Shown here: piece after piece, positions 7,532-17,535 of the stretch | Layout of the letters: each line of letters opens with the position of its first letter | How positions within the stretch are numbered: position 1 is the first letter of the stretch | NCBI GenBank assembly: GCA_963725415.1 | Contig: CAVRZY010000025.1 | Location: 1 to 23,365, forward strand | Direction of reading: 5' to 3' | DNA from: CAVRZY01 sp963725415 | GTDB lineage: Bacteria; Acidobacteriota; Terriglobia; Bryobacterales; Bryobacteraceae | DNA: 23,365 nucleotides | The notes under the pieces: model-generated | The model's database searches: none | What the model was told of the DNA's origin: nothing | What the model saw: only the letters and a program-made list of their open reading frames with translations | Position numbers and translations under genes: made by a program

Positions 7532-9616
7532 ATGAGATCATACTCAGTCTCGCCGAAGCGAGGGTTGGCAATCAGAAGATGGCTCCTTCATGCCCGGCGA
7601 TGTGTCGCCCTCGGGATAGTCTTCACGAAAGTCGTTTGGCCGCTGTTGGCCCTGGGCCAACCTTCCGGCATGGCCTTGGGGTGGGGTGCTGCCGTCTTGC
7701 CGGGAATCCCGTTCACTAATGTCGCGGCGGGGTTTGAGCACCAAGTGGCTATCCGCAGCGATGGCACGGTGTATGACTGGGGAGCCATCAACGGGGCTCC
7801 AGCCAGCGCCAGCAACATCGTGAGCGTAGCTGCCGGTGGAAGTGGCTACATCATATACCGAAATCACACGGTGGCACTGAAAGTGGATGGCACCGTGCTG
7901 GCTTGGGGAGACAACGACTGCGGCCAGGCCACCGTACCCGCCGGGTTGACCAATATCGTGGCGGTGGCCGCTGGCGGGATGCACAGCGTGGCACTCCGAG
8001 ACAGCGGCACCGTGGTTGTATGGGGAGATAATACCTATTTTCAGACCAACCTGCCTATGATGCGGATCACCAACAGCGCCTTTCCCAGCGGTCACTACGT
8101 GCCCCTGAGTAATGTTACCGCCGTTGCGGCAGGGTATCGTCACACCTTGGCCCGCATGGAGGACGGCACTATGACTGGCTGGGGGAACTCCCCCTTTTCT
8201 GCTTCCTGGTATAACCTAACTGGGGTCGCCGCCATGGCAGCGGCCTACGACTATAATGTCGTGCTCGGAAGCAACGGCTCGGTGCTCGCCGGGGGAAACA
8301 GCATTTCCACGATTCTCCACAGCAACGGCGTGGCCGTCGCCGCCGGAGGCGACAGTAGTACGAGCAATCATGGTCTTGCCCTCCTCAAAGACGGGACCGT
8401 ATATGCCTGGGGAGCCAACACCTACGGCCAGTCAACCGTTCCGCCCGGCTTGAGCAACGTCGTGGCGGTGGCCGCCGAACGCTACTCGAGCTTCGCGCTG
8501 CGGGCGGATGGCGTAATCGTGTGTTGGGGACAAGTTGGGACTGGGGTGATAAGAAGGGATTTTACGGAGAACGGAAAGCCCATAGACACCCTGGTAGCCT
8601 TAGCCTCAAGCTTCTACACCTTGGGTCTGAAGGCTGACGGCTCAGTAACCGATTGGGGAGGAGGCGCCTCGCTGCCGGCCGGCTTGACGAGTATTGCGGC
8701 GGTAGCTGTGGGTGGAGGGCACTGCGTGGCACTCAAGAATGACGGCAAGGTAATCGGCTGGGGCAGCAACTACTATGGTCAAACCAATATGGAGGGATGG
8801 AATAACATCATCGCGATTGCTGCCGGGCCTGCCTACACCCTGGGCCTCAAAAGCAACGGCACGGTCCTGGCCGTGGGCAAGCCTCCTTACATGCCGGCAC
8901 CTGCTGGTTTGAGCAACGTGGTCAGCATCTCAGCGCTAGGTTGGACCCCTCCCATTGCGCAGGGCGCGCCGCTCCCAGGGATCAGCCTCGCGCTGAAGAG
9001 CGACGGCACGGTCGTGGGCTGGGGGGATCAGCTGCGCCTGCGGGACTCAGCGGGGTGGTCGCCGTGGCGGCAGGCGGTTATCATGGTCTGGCGCTTCAAG
9101 GCGACAGCACCGTGGTGGGGTGGGGATCCAACAGATATGGTCAAGCCACGGGGGTGCCTACAACTGGTTCCCCATATTCTGCCACCGGGCAGGTCATGAT
9201 CGCCAGCCAAGTCTTGAGCAACGTCATTGCCATTGCCGCAGGGGTTAACCACAGCCTGGCCCTCAAGAATGACGGCACCGTCGTGGGGTGGGGCGATAAC
9301 TATTACGGCCAGACCAGTGTGTCGGCCGGAGCCAGCAACGTCGTGGCGATCGCTGCAGGAGCCTACCAGAGCCTCGCGATCCGGACCGACCTGAAGGTGG
9401 CATGCATCGGGGCTCGGTGCCCAAGGACCGGCCCTTAGATTTCACACCTTTGCCGGGCAGACCTATTCGGTGGAGTCTTCGCCGGACTTGAGCCCGGCGA
9501 GTTGGGCTCCCCTTTCCGCCGGGAGCATCGCCGGCAACGGCCAGGACGCGGTGGTGACCGACAGCGACCCGGCTCCCATGGGTACCCGCTTTTACCGCGT
9601 CAGGCTGTTACCTTGA
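7532..9616 (+). CDS. Exported RCC1-repeat (double beta-propeller) protein
   Basis: The start ATG 7532 has GGAGAG about 8 nt upstream. A basic N-terminus and hydrophobic stretch (CVALGIVFTKVVWPLLALG) look like a signal peptide. Then come about 13 RCC1-type repeats of the pattern NVVAVAAGxxHxLALKxDGTVxxWGxNxYGQ, for example GTVLAWGDND, GTVYAWGANT, GKVIGWGSNY and GTVVGWGDNY. Thirteen units are nearly twice the seven of a canonical RCC1 propeller, suggesting two propellers. The end reads TYSVESSPDLSPASWAPL ... GTRFYRVRLLP, a small C-terminal module common on verrucomicrobial exported proteins. Frame is clean from 7532 to about 9022. It then shifts at the G6 run 9022-9027 and again near 9415; the natural stop is TGA 9614-9616. 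Bacterial RCC1 proteins of this kind have no assigned function; a binding or surface role is inference. Confidence 0.85.
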
Positions 9617-9694
9617 AACAGAGTCAGGGCTTGACGGGGATCAGCGCTGGCGTAGCCTCAGCACTGTGTACCGGCCGCTATCAATCGGGGATCT

Positions 9695-12666
9695 ATGAAC
9701 ACTCGCAAGCCCTTCTATGGAGTTCTCTTCCTCGGCTAGTCTCGCTCTGGGCCGTGTGGACGCTGTGCGCCCTTTCCGCCAGCGTCTCTGCCGCTGATTC
9801 CCAGTCCTGGCGCAAGCTGGTCGAGGCAGACTGGCTGGCCTATGAGGAAAGCCTGCTGGCCACCAATCCCCTGGCGCTGCTGCCCGCCGATGACGCCCGC
9901 GGCGGCTGCGATGGCGTTAGAGATGGCGGATACGGATTCCATACGGAGAAACAGGACCAGCCCTGGTGGCAGGTGGACCTGGGCAAACGCCAGCCGGTGG
10001 CGAGCGTGGTCATCTGGAACCGCTGCGACTCCCCCAGCCGCGCCACCAGCCTCCAAATCAGCTTATCCAATAATGGCCGTAGCTGGACGAACGTCTATCT
10101 CCATGACGGCAGCCTCTTCTATGGCTTCAGCGACCACAAGCCGCTGACCGTCCTGCTGGCCAATCCGGCCGCCCGCTTTGTCCGGATTCAACTGCCGGGC
10201 AACGACTACCTGCATCTGGACGAAGTGGAGGTCTTCGGCCCGACGAACCCGGCGCAAGAATCTCGCGCTGCACCGGCCCGCCGACCAAAGCAGCCTTTCG
10301 ACCTGGTCCAGGGCCAGCAATCGGGAAGCCGCCACTGGCCGATCGACTGGCCGCGCCGCACCAAGGACGTGCTCATCTATTGCGAGCGGCTGCTCAGCCG
10401 AACTGCCCGAGCAGGCCCCGGACCTGGCATCCGCGGACCGGGTCGGCTCTCAAGACAAGAGCTCGCCGCTCTCCAGTCCGTGCCCGCCTCGAGCTACGGC
10501 CAGGCGCAATTCCTCGAAGCCCGCTGGCTGCAGCGCCGGCTGGGTCTGGCCAATCCGCTCCTGGACTTCGACTCCATCCTCTTCACCAAACGCGTGCCGG
10601 GCAGCTTCAACCACATGTCCGACCAGTATTACGGCTGGTGGTCGCGCCCGGGCGGCGGCATCTACCTGCTGCGCGTTTCAAGACCGAGACGCCCGTGCTC
10701 GAGAGTGCCTCACCGGCGGCTTTCCGCGAGCCCGGCAGCTTCCTGCGCCCGGCCCTCTCTTACGACGGCAAGAAAGTGCTGTTCGCCTGGTGCCGACACT
10801 ACCCGGGACTGGCCGCCGAGACCAACAAGCTCGACAAGGCCAACGTCCCCGAGGACGCCTTCTATCACCTGTTCGAGATGAGCATCGATGGCACGGGCGT
10901 GCGCCAGTTGACCCGCGGCAAGTATGACGACTTCGACGGGCGCTACCTGCCGGACGGCCGCATCGTGTTCATGTCCACCCGGCGCGGGCAGTTCATCCAG
11001 GCCGGGCGCGACGAGCGCCGGCCAGACCCTGGCGCAAGCCGGACCTGCCGGATTGCTACGTGCGCTGCGGCGGCGGCCCGGAGCGGCCGGTGGCCGTCTA
11101 TACCTTGCACACGATGGAGCGCGGACGGCACCGGCCTGTGCGCCATCTCGCCGTTCGAGATGTTCGAGTGGGAGCCCTCGGTGGCCAACGACGGCAGCAT
11201 CCTTTACTCGCGCTGGGATTACATTGACCGCGACAACATGCCCTACATGAGCCTGTGGGCGACCCGCCCGGATGGCACCGGCACGCGTCTGGTCTATAAG
11301 AACTTCACGCGCTCGCCGCATTGCGTCTTTGAGCCGCGCAGCATTCCCGGCTCGGACAAGATCATCTTCACCGCCAGCGGCCATCATTCCCAGACGATGG
11401 GCAGCCTGGTCCGCCTCGATCCCTCCGCCGGCACCGAAGGCGCCGACCCCATCACCCGGCTGACGCCGGAGGTCTGCTTCCCCGAAATCGAAGGCTGGCC
11501 GGTGTCGTCCTACGCCACGCCGTGGCCGCTCTCCGAACGGTGTTACCTGGTGAGCTGGGGCATCCCCGGCATGAAACATCCCGGCCCCGCCGGCTGGGCA
11601 CGCTGGCACTCCGTGCCGGATCAAATCAAGGAGATGGGCGTGTATCTGGTTCGACGCCGCCGGCCAGCTCGAGCCGCTGTATCGTGATCCCGAGATTTCC
11701 ACCGTGTATCCCATCCCCGTGCGCCCGCAGCCGGTCCCGCCGGTCCTGGCCGCCCAGGCCAAGCCAAACGGCGCGCAGGAAGGACGCTTCCTCCTTGCGG
11801 ATGTCTATCGCGGACTGGGCCAGGTCAAGCGCGGCGACATCAAACGACTGCGCATTGTGGCCGTGCCGCCCAAGACCCACCCGACCATGAACTTCCCCAA
11901 CATGGGCCTCACGCGGGATGACCCCGGCAAATGCGTGCTGGGCACCGTGCCCGTCGAGGCGGACGGCTCGGCGTGGTTTCGCGCGCCTTCGGGCGTGACC
12001 TTGTTTTTCCAGGCCCTCGACGCGCAGGGGCTCGCCGTCCAAACCATGCGCAGCGCCACCTACGCGCAGCCGAACGAGACCGTCGGCTGCATTGGCTGCC
12101 ACGAGCCGCGCACCCAGACCGCCTCGCCCAAGCCGGTGCTCGCCGCGGCGCGCGAGCCGTCCCGAATTACTCCCGGGCCGGAAGGCTCCTGGCCTCTGCG
12201 CTTTGACCATTTGATCCAGCCCGTGCTCGACCAGCAATGCGTCTCCTGCCACGCCCCGGGCGCCAAGGATGCCAAGGCCGCCCAGTTCGACCTCACCCCC
12301 GCGAAGTCCTATGAATCACTGGTGGGCTACGGCAAACCGAGCCTCGCTGACCAGGTCGGCCACGGCTATCGCCAGGGCTTCTCCAAACCGGGCGAAGGCC
12401 TGGCCGCAACCAGCGCCCTGCTGGCCCTGCTGTCCAAGCCCGAAGGCCATTACGAGATCAAGCTCGACGCCGCCGCGCGGGAACGCTTCACCGTTTGGAT
12501 GGACACCTACGCGCAACGGCTGGGGTCCTTCAGCGCCGACCAGGAGCGCCGACTGGAAGATCTGCGCCGCGCCTGCGCCGACCTCCTGACGGATGCCGCG
12601 CCCCCGACCCACGCCGCAACGGAAGAACGCCCTCTCAGGACCGCCGCTGTGGCGAGTCAGAAGTAA
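9695..12666 (+). CDS. Discoidin-domain HzsA-related diheme protein
   Basis: A large exported protein of about 985 residues. The start ATG 9695 (MNTRKPFYGVLF) joins, after a shift near 9735, a signal peptide (LVSLWAVWTLCALSASVSAA). Next is an F5/8-type C (discoidin) domain: PWWQVDLGKRQPVASVVIWN, LQISLSNNGRSWTNVYL, RFVRIQLPGNDYLHLDEVEV. The middle matches proteins annotated as HzsA-related (hydrazine synthase alpha middle domain): LFTKRVPGSFNHMSDQYYGW, PGGGIYLLR, SYDGKKVLFAWC, GRIVFMSTRRGQF, WEPSVANDGSILYSRWDYID, IPGSDKIIFTASGHHSQTMG, TPWPLSERCYLVSWG. The C-terminal part has two c-type heme sites, CIGCH (12088-12102) and CVSCH (12238-12252). Frameshifts cluster at 9735-11110 (at least six), with one more near 11645; from about 11650 to the stop the frame is clean. 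The resemblance does not imply hydrazine synthesis: beta and gamma subunits are absent and such paralogues are widespread in non-anammox Planctomycetes and Verrucomicrobia. Confidence 0.85.
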
Positions 12667-12699
12667 GCCCAGGGCTTCGAGAAATAGGGCGCGGGCGGG

Positions 12700-12727
12700 T
12701 TGCAATTTCACTCAGTGGATGTAGATT
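12700..12727 (+). promoter_or_regulatory. Weak candidate promoter
   Basis: TTGCAA (12700-12705) and TAGATT (12722-12727) are 16 bp apart, 40 bp before the gene at 12768. Both hexamers match only 4 of 6 positions. Confidence 0.2.
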
Positions 12728-12767
12728 TGCGTTAATAACACCTTGAGGATCGAAGAGGCTCCGGCAC

Positions 12768-13294
12768 ATGAACTGGACCGAACAACCAGCCACGCAGTGT
12801 CAGGTCAGTCACCTCCGGGAGTTCGGCTACGCGCCGGATCATCCGCTGACCAAAGGGGAAGCTGCACACTTGATCAGCGACTTCGAGGCACACCCCGAAG
12901 CGGCGCGCACTTTGGCCGAGACCAGCCTCTGCGCCGCGACCAAAGAAGAAGCTCACGCGCTGCGGGTAGCGGTTGAAATCGCGAAGCGGGCCGTGGCTGA
13001 GGGCCGAAGAGATCCAGCCGAGAAGGCTAAACTTGAGCTGGGTTTGGCCATCGCAAAGCGGCAGGCGTTTTGGGTGAACACCTGCCGTGACCCGGGCCAG
13101 ATGCAGTCCCCGTCGTTGGAAGTGTTTGACCTCTACCGAATCCACGGCTGCCGCTTTCTTGCACCCACCCTGGAACAGGCTCAGGGGATTCTGGATGCAC
13201 TCGACGCAGCCATGCCGTCTGGGACAGGGATTACCCACAGCTCTTCTACCAGGCGCTGGAGCTTAATTTCCCGGAGTTGCGCCGCCCGCTGTAA
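12768..13294 (+). CDS. Small cytoplasmic protein of unknown function
   Basis: About 175 residues, with no signal peptide or membrane segment. The start ATG 12768 has GAGG about 9 nt upstream. The N-terminal part (LREFGYAPDHPLTKGEAAHL, then ISDFEAHPEAA) resembles the short 'LR..G....LTKGEA..LI' helical motif seen in assorted phage- and DNA-metabolism-associated bacterial proteins; this is a loose similarity and gives no function. The middle is helical and charged (AVEIAKRAVAEGRRDPAEKA). A one-base shift near 13218 restores a typical ending, WDRDYPQLFYQALELNFPEL, with stop TAA 13292-13294; the uninterrupted frame would otherwise run to about 13370 in low-quality sequence. It stands alone between the HzsA-like gene and a convergent gene. 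Confidence 0.65.
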
Positions 13295-13420
13295 GCAGAC
13301 GGCCGGGGGCAAGCGGCGGCAGCATCCCGCTAACCAGTGCAGGCGCCTTAATCGGTATTCATTCAGTTAAACAGGAGGTATGACCTTGCGAATGAAATCA
13401 ACCTGCTTTGATAACCGGAC

Positions 13421-14284
13421 CTATTCTGCCGCAGCAAGCCCGGCCTTGAGGTCAATGCGGTTGGGCAGCTCTCCGAAGTGATAGAAGCGATGTTCGAGGC
13501 GGCCGTCTCGCACGATGACGATGCGCAGTCCGGACTGGCCCTCGCCCAACGGCTTGCCCACCGGGCCGGTGGTGATGGCTTCGAGGTTGCCAGCGCGGGC
13601 AATGGCGTTGCGGTGATAGTGAGCGGAGAAGAGGTAGTTCACGCCAGCCTCGCGAAACCAGCCGAGGTAACGGCCACGGCGTTCACCTGGGATGTTGAAG
13701 TATTCGTCGGGCTCGTCCGCAGTTTTGAGGAACCACGGATGATGCGCGAAGATGACGACGTGCTGCGCTCCGTTCTGGCGGGCGTGCTTGAGTTCGGCCT
13801 GGAGCCAGAGTTCCTGTTCGGCGAGTTGGTTGGTGGCGTTCTGTGGCGTATGAATGATGACCGAGTTGAGCACGATGCCCACAAGACCCGCGTGCCGGAA
13901 GGTGTAATGGTCCGGGCCAAAATGGTTGGTGTAGGTGGCGATGTCCGCCGGCGAAGGCGCGTTGCCGATGTCGTGGTTGCCGGCCACGGGGTACAAGGGG
14001 ATGTTGGGGGCAACGCGGTTCATGATGCGCTGATACTCGCGGACTTGGGCGGCGTCGCCCGGCTGGTTCAGCATGTCCCCGGAAACCACTACAAAGGCGG
14101 GGCGCAGCCGGTTGATCGTGGCGACGGCGAGTTCAAGATTGGCGGTCTCCTGGGCAAAATCCTTGTTGGCGGTGAACATGCCAAACTGCGGGTCGGCGAG
14201 TTGAACAAAGAAGAAAGGTTCGGCGGCGGGCAAGGTGGCCGACACCAGGAGCAGTGATACCAGGGCAGGTAATCTCAAATTCAT
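13421..14284 (-). CDS. Exported calcineurin-like metallophosphoesterase, CPPED1-like
   Basis: Intact 287-residue protein with no frameshift. A signal peptide (MNLRLPALVSLLLVSATLPA) is followed by the dinuclear-metal motifs of the metallophosphoesterase superfamily in order: QLADPQFG (Asp31), SGDMLN (Asp70), GNHD (102-105), FAHHPWF (about 178) and SAHYHRN (about 220, in place of the more usual GHxH). QLADPQFG at the N-terminus together with HYHRNA near the C-terminus is the pattern of the CPPED1/CSTP1 subgroup. It probably hydrolyses a phosphoester in the periplasm; the substrate is unknown. It lies 47 bp downstream of the oxidoreductase gene on the same strand and may be co-transcribed with it. 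Confidence 0.9.
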   Translation of the reverse strand: MNLRLPALVSLLLVSATLPAAEPFFFVQLADPQFGMFTANKDFAQETANLELAVATINRLRPAFVVVSGDMLNQPGDAAQVREYQRIMNRVAPNIPLYPVAGNHDIGNAPSPADIATYTNHFGPDHYTFRHAGLVGIVLNSVIIHTPQNATNQLAEQELWLQAELKHARQNGAQHVVIFAHHPWFLKTADEPDEYFNIPGERRGRYLGWFREAGVNYLFSAHYHRNAIARAGNLEAITTGPVGKPLGEGQSGLRIVIVRDGRLEHRFYHFGELPNRIDLKAGLAAAE

Positions 14285-14331
14285 AGGAATCTCCGTATTG
14301 GTTGAAAGTTGTTCTCTGAAATCATGGACAA

Positions 14332-15578
14332 TTATAGCGAATACTGCGGGATCTTCAGGGTTTCTCCGTCCTTCATGGCCGACAGATGGGCATAGTAACC
14401 GGGAACGGTCATGTTCAACGCGTCAATCACATCCACCGCCGGTTTGCGCCCGCGCAGAATGGCGTCAATGAAATCGTCCGCCAGATAGCCGTGAGACCCG
14501 CCGTGTCCGCCTGCGGCCACACCCGGCGGCAGGGCGTGTTTCTTGGTCTGCACCCCTTTTTCCATCGCCTGCTTGAGTCGCTGCTTGCCGGCGGCATCGC
14601 CCACAAAACCATCAGCCCGTCCGTTGTGCCAGTCATAGCCGGCATACTCTCCCCGAAGCCGGCCGGCTTCCAGATACTCTCCCTGGGAACCGCAGATGAT
14701 GATGCGGCAAAGCCCTCCTTCGCTGGTCCGGAACAAGCCGACTTCGGAATTGAAAATGTTGCCGATGCCATTGGGCTGGCGCTTGCTCTTGTCGAACGGG
14801 GCGGTTCCCTGGCAACTCACCTCAAGAAAACTGCCGTGGGTGACGCCGACGTAGTAAGCCGTCGCATGGGTCGGATACCACATGGGGCACCCGTTCTTGC
14901 GCCAGTCTTTGTACGAGGCCAGCGACGGCGCTCCCAAAGAATGGGGATGGCAGTATTCCCCTTCGGAATAAACGAGGCGGCCAAAGACATCCGCCGCATA
15001 AAGCTTCTCCATGGCGTACAAGTCGTCGTGAAAGACGGAGGTCTCAAACATGGCATAGACCAGGCCGCGGTTCTTCCTGACACAGGCCAGCAGCTTCTCC
15101 GCGTCTTCAATGTCGCCCCGGAAAGCGGGCACGGCCGTGCAGACGTGTTTGCCGTGATTGAGCACCTCGATGCAGTGCTTGGCGTGCGACGGCGCGTCGG
15201 TGGCCACGAAGATGGCCTCAATCCTGTCGTCTTTCACCATTTCCTCCAGCGAAGGATAGGTCTTCCGGCACTTGACGTGTTCGGCCAGGGCCGCGCAACG
15301 GTCGGGAAACAAATCGCTCACCGCCACCACCTCGACGTTGGGATGATTCTGGAATTCAAACTGCGCGGAGAACTTGCAGACCCATAGCCGACCAAACCGA
15401 CTCGGACCTTGCGGTCGCTGAAAGGCTTCCAAACCTTCGTCCGGTCGTAATCGGTCTTCGTCTGGTCAAATCCAGGAATGACCTCGGCGCTGTGGGCGCG
15501 ATGGATCAGGGAATCAGCCGCCACCATGGCGGTGGCGGTGGTTCCCAAAAACGAGCGGCGGGTAAGTTTGGTTGGCAT
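14332..15578 (-). CDS. Tat-exported Gfo/Idh/MocA-family oxidoreductase
   Basis: About 415 residues. The start ATG 15578 encodes a twin-arginine signal (KLTRRSFLGTTATAMVAADS) typical of the many exported Gfo/Idh/MocA enzymes of Verrucomicrobia and Planctomycetes. The Rossmann nucleotide-binding turn VRVGLVGYG continues, after a one-base shift near 15385, into NHPNVEVVAVSDLFPDRCAA, EAIFVATDAPSHAKHCIEVL, NHGKHVCTAVPAFRGDIEDA (an EKP-like motif replaced by TAVPA), then YPTHATAYYVGVTHGSFLEV in the substrate domain. The ending DVIDALNMTVPGYYAHLSAM is standard for the family. It probably oxidises or reduces a sugar or cyclitol derivative with NAD(P); the substrate cannot be read from sequence. Codon 15578 is well supported by the signal peptide. 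Confidence 0.9.
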
Positions 15579-15708
15579 AATTCAATATGCGCCTCAATTT
15601 AACCTGATGCAGGTCGGTGGCAACCGAGTTCTTTGGGCTTGGGGGTCTTTGGGCGCACCTTGCCCTTGACGCTTGACCTTGCAATCGCCCACGCGCAGGA
15701 TTCAGCAA

Positions 15709-17458
15709 ATGAAGAGCTTTTGTTGGTTGATCAGCAGCGGGGCGGTCTGTGCCCCGTTTGTCATTTCGACGGTTTCAGCCGCGGAGCCGGCCTGGAATAT
15801 TCGGAATATCCCGCTGGAGCGGGTTTCCGTGGTGGCGCATCGCGGCGCCGGGTTCCTCGCGCCGGAGAACACGATGGATGCCCTGGAACTATCCTGGAGC
15901 ATGGGCTGCATTCCCGAACTGGATGTGCGCACCACGAAGGATGGCCACTTGATGATGTTCCACGACAAGGATTTCAGAGCGGATCCTGCCCAACGCTCCC
16001 GAGGCGGCGAAGAAGCGAAGACTTGAGGACCTGACTTACGACGAGGCGAAACAGCTCGACATCGGCGCGTTTCGCGGGCCGCAGTTCGCCGGGCAGCGGA
16101 TCGTCAGCCTCGGCCGAGATCGTGGCGGCGCTGAAGAAAGACGCCAAGCGATCGGCCTATCTCGATGTCAAGAACGTGGATTTCGCCCAGATGGCGCGAG
16201 GAAACCGAGGGCGTGCATGACCAGATCGTGCTGGCCACCGGTTCGGAGGCGGACCTCCCGCGGTGGAAGGCTGTGGCCCCCCGCAGCGACACGTTCCTCT
16301 GGATTGGCACTTGGGGCGACACCAACGACGCCAACGTGGAACAGCGGTTCGCCAAGCTGCGCGCCTCGGGGTTCGCCCATATTGATAGGATGCAGGTTCA
16401 CTGCCATTTCAACACGAACAACGGCGGCATGGTGCCAAGCGACGATTTCATCCGCCGCGCAGGCGTCGAAGTGCGCAAGCACGGAATCGAGTTTCAGACC
16501 ATGCCCTGGAATGTCCCGGAGAAGGCCGAGGCTTATGTCCGGTTGCTCGACCTGGGCACCGCCGGATTCGGGACGGACCGGCCCGACGTGGCGATGAGCG
16601 CGGTGCGCGAGTATTACAAGAACGGGCCGAAGCGCTGGAACGTGCGCGAGCATATCCCGCTCGATCAGGTCATCGTGCAGGCGCATCGCGGCGCGGGCGA
16701 TCTCGCCCCGGAGGGCTCGCTGGAGGCGTTCGAGCTGGGGTGGAAGCTCGGGTGCGTCCCGGAAGCGGATTTGCGGCGCACGAAGGATGGCGTGATCGTC
16801 TCATTCCACGACAACAATTTCGCCCGGATTCTGCCCGACGCGCCGGAGGACCTGAAGAAGAAGGGGATCGTTGACCTGACGTTTAAGGAGGTCAAAGCGC
16901 TGGATGTCGGCAGTTTCCGCGATAAGAAGTTCGCCGGGCAGAGAGTGCTGAGCCTGGCCGAAATGGTCGCGATGCTTGAAAGCGCACCCGGAGCGTTCGC
17001 TCTACATTGACATCAAGAAGGTGGATTTCCACCAGCTCGCCGCGGAAACGGTCGGCGTCCATCCGCAGCTAATCCTCGCCAGCACGAAGTACGAAGAGAT
17101 GAAGCAGTGGCGGCAAGTGGCACCGAAATCGAAAACGCTTCACTGGATGGGCGGCACCCAGGAAAAGCTCGCGAAACGAATCGAAGCCCTCCGCGCGGTG
17201 AACTTCGCGGGCATTGACCAGCTCCAGATTCACGTCAACACCAGCACGAACGGCGTCTTCTCCCCAAGCGAGGAATTCCTGCGAGCAGCCGGAAGTGAAT
17301 TGCGAGCACGCGGGGTTCTGTTTCAGATACTGCCGTGGAGAGAGAAGGATGCGAAGATCTTTCACCGTCTGCTCGACCTGGGTTGCGCCAGTTTCGCGAC
17401 TGATTACCCGGACGTCGCGATGGAAGCAATTCGCGCATATTACGGGAAGGACTTGTGA
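15709..17458 (+). CDS. Tandem double glycerophosphodiester phosphodiesterase (GDPD) protein
   Basis: About 580 residues with signal peptide (MKSFCWLISSGAVCAPFVIS) and two GDPD domains in tandem. GDPD enzymes hydrolyse glycerophosphodiesters to an alcohol and glycerol-3-phosphate. Domain 1: VVAHRGAGFLAPENTMDALE (His44), ELDVRTTKDG and FHDKDF, i.e. the canonical HR..PENT, E-x-D and H-D elements. Domain 2 (from about 16675): QAHRGAGDLAPEGSLEAFEL, EADLRRTKDG and FHDNNF, with PENT changed to PEGS. Each ends in a similar segment (GFGTDRPDVAMSAVREYY; SFATDYPDVAMEAIRAYYGK). ATG 15709 is chosen over the earlier in-frame 15673 because it begins the signal peptide. Frameshifts are near 15972, 16112, 16200 and 16981; for the last, one extra T in ATGCTTGAAAGC explains it. 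Confidence 0.85.
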
Positions 17459-17535
17459 TTGGTGGTCGCCGAATCGGTTCAGACCTGCGCGTGATTGCCA
17501 GAGATTAAGGTCATCGCTCAAGCCGCCGGGGGCGG

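Noticed and set aside
10710..11762. 350-residue open frame on the minus strand
   Set aside because: It is antisense to the HzsA-like gene, whose conserved motifs cover the same bases on the plus strand.
9695..12666. True hydrazine synthase subunit
   Set aside because: No HzsB/HzsC genes or other anammox genes are in the window, and the discoidin fusion and general spread of HzsA-like proteins argue against that function.
13373..13481. AGGAGG followed by a 34-codon frame from ATG 13380
   Set aside because: Spacing to the ATG is only 1 nt. The TTG at 13386 is better spaced, but the frame is antisense to the metallophosphoesterase 3' end and encodes nothing recognisable.
14386..15387. 333-residue open frame on the plus strand
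   Set aside because: It is the exact antisense of the Gfo/Idh/MocA oxidoreductase and has no recognisable motif.
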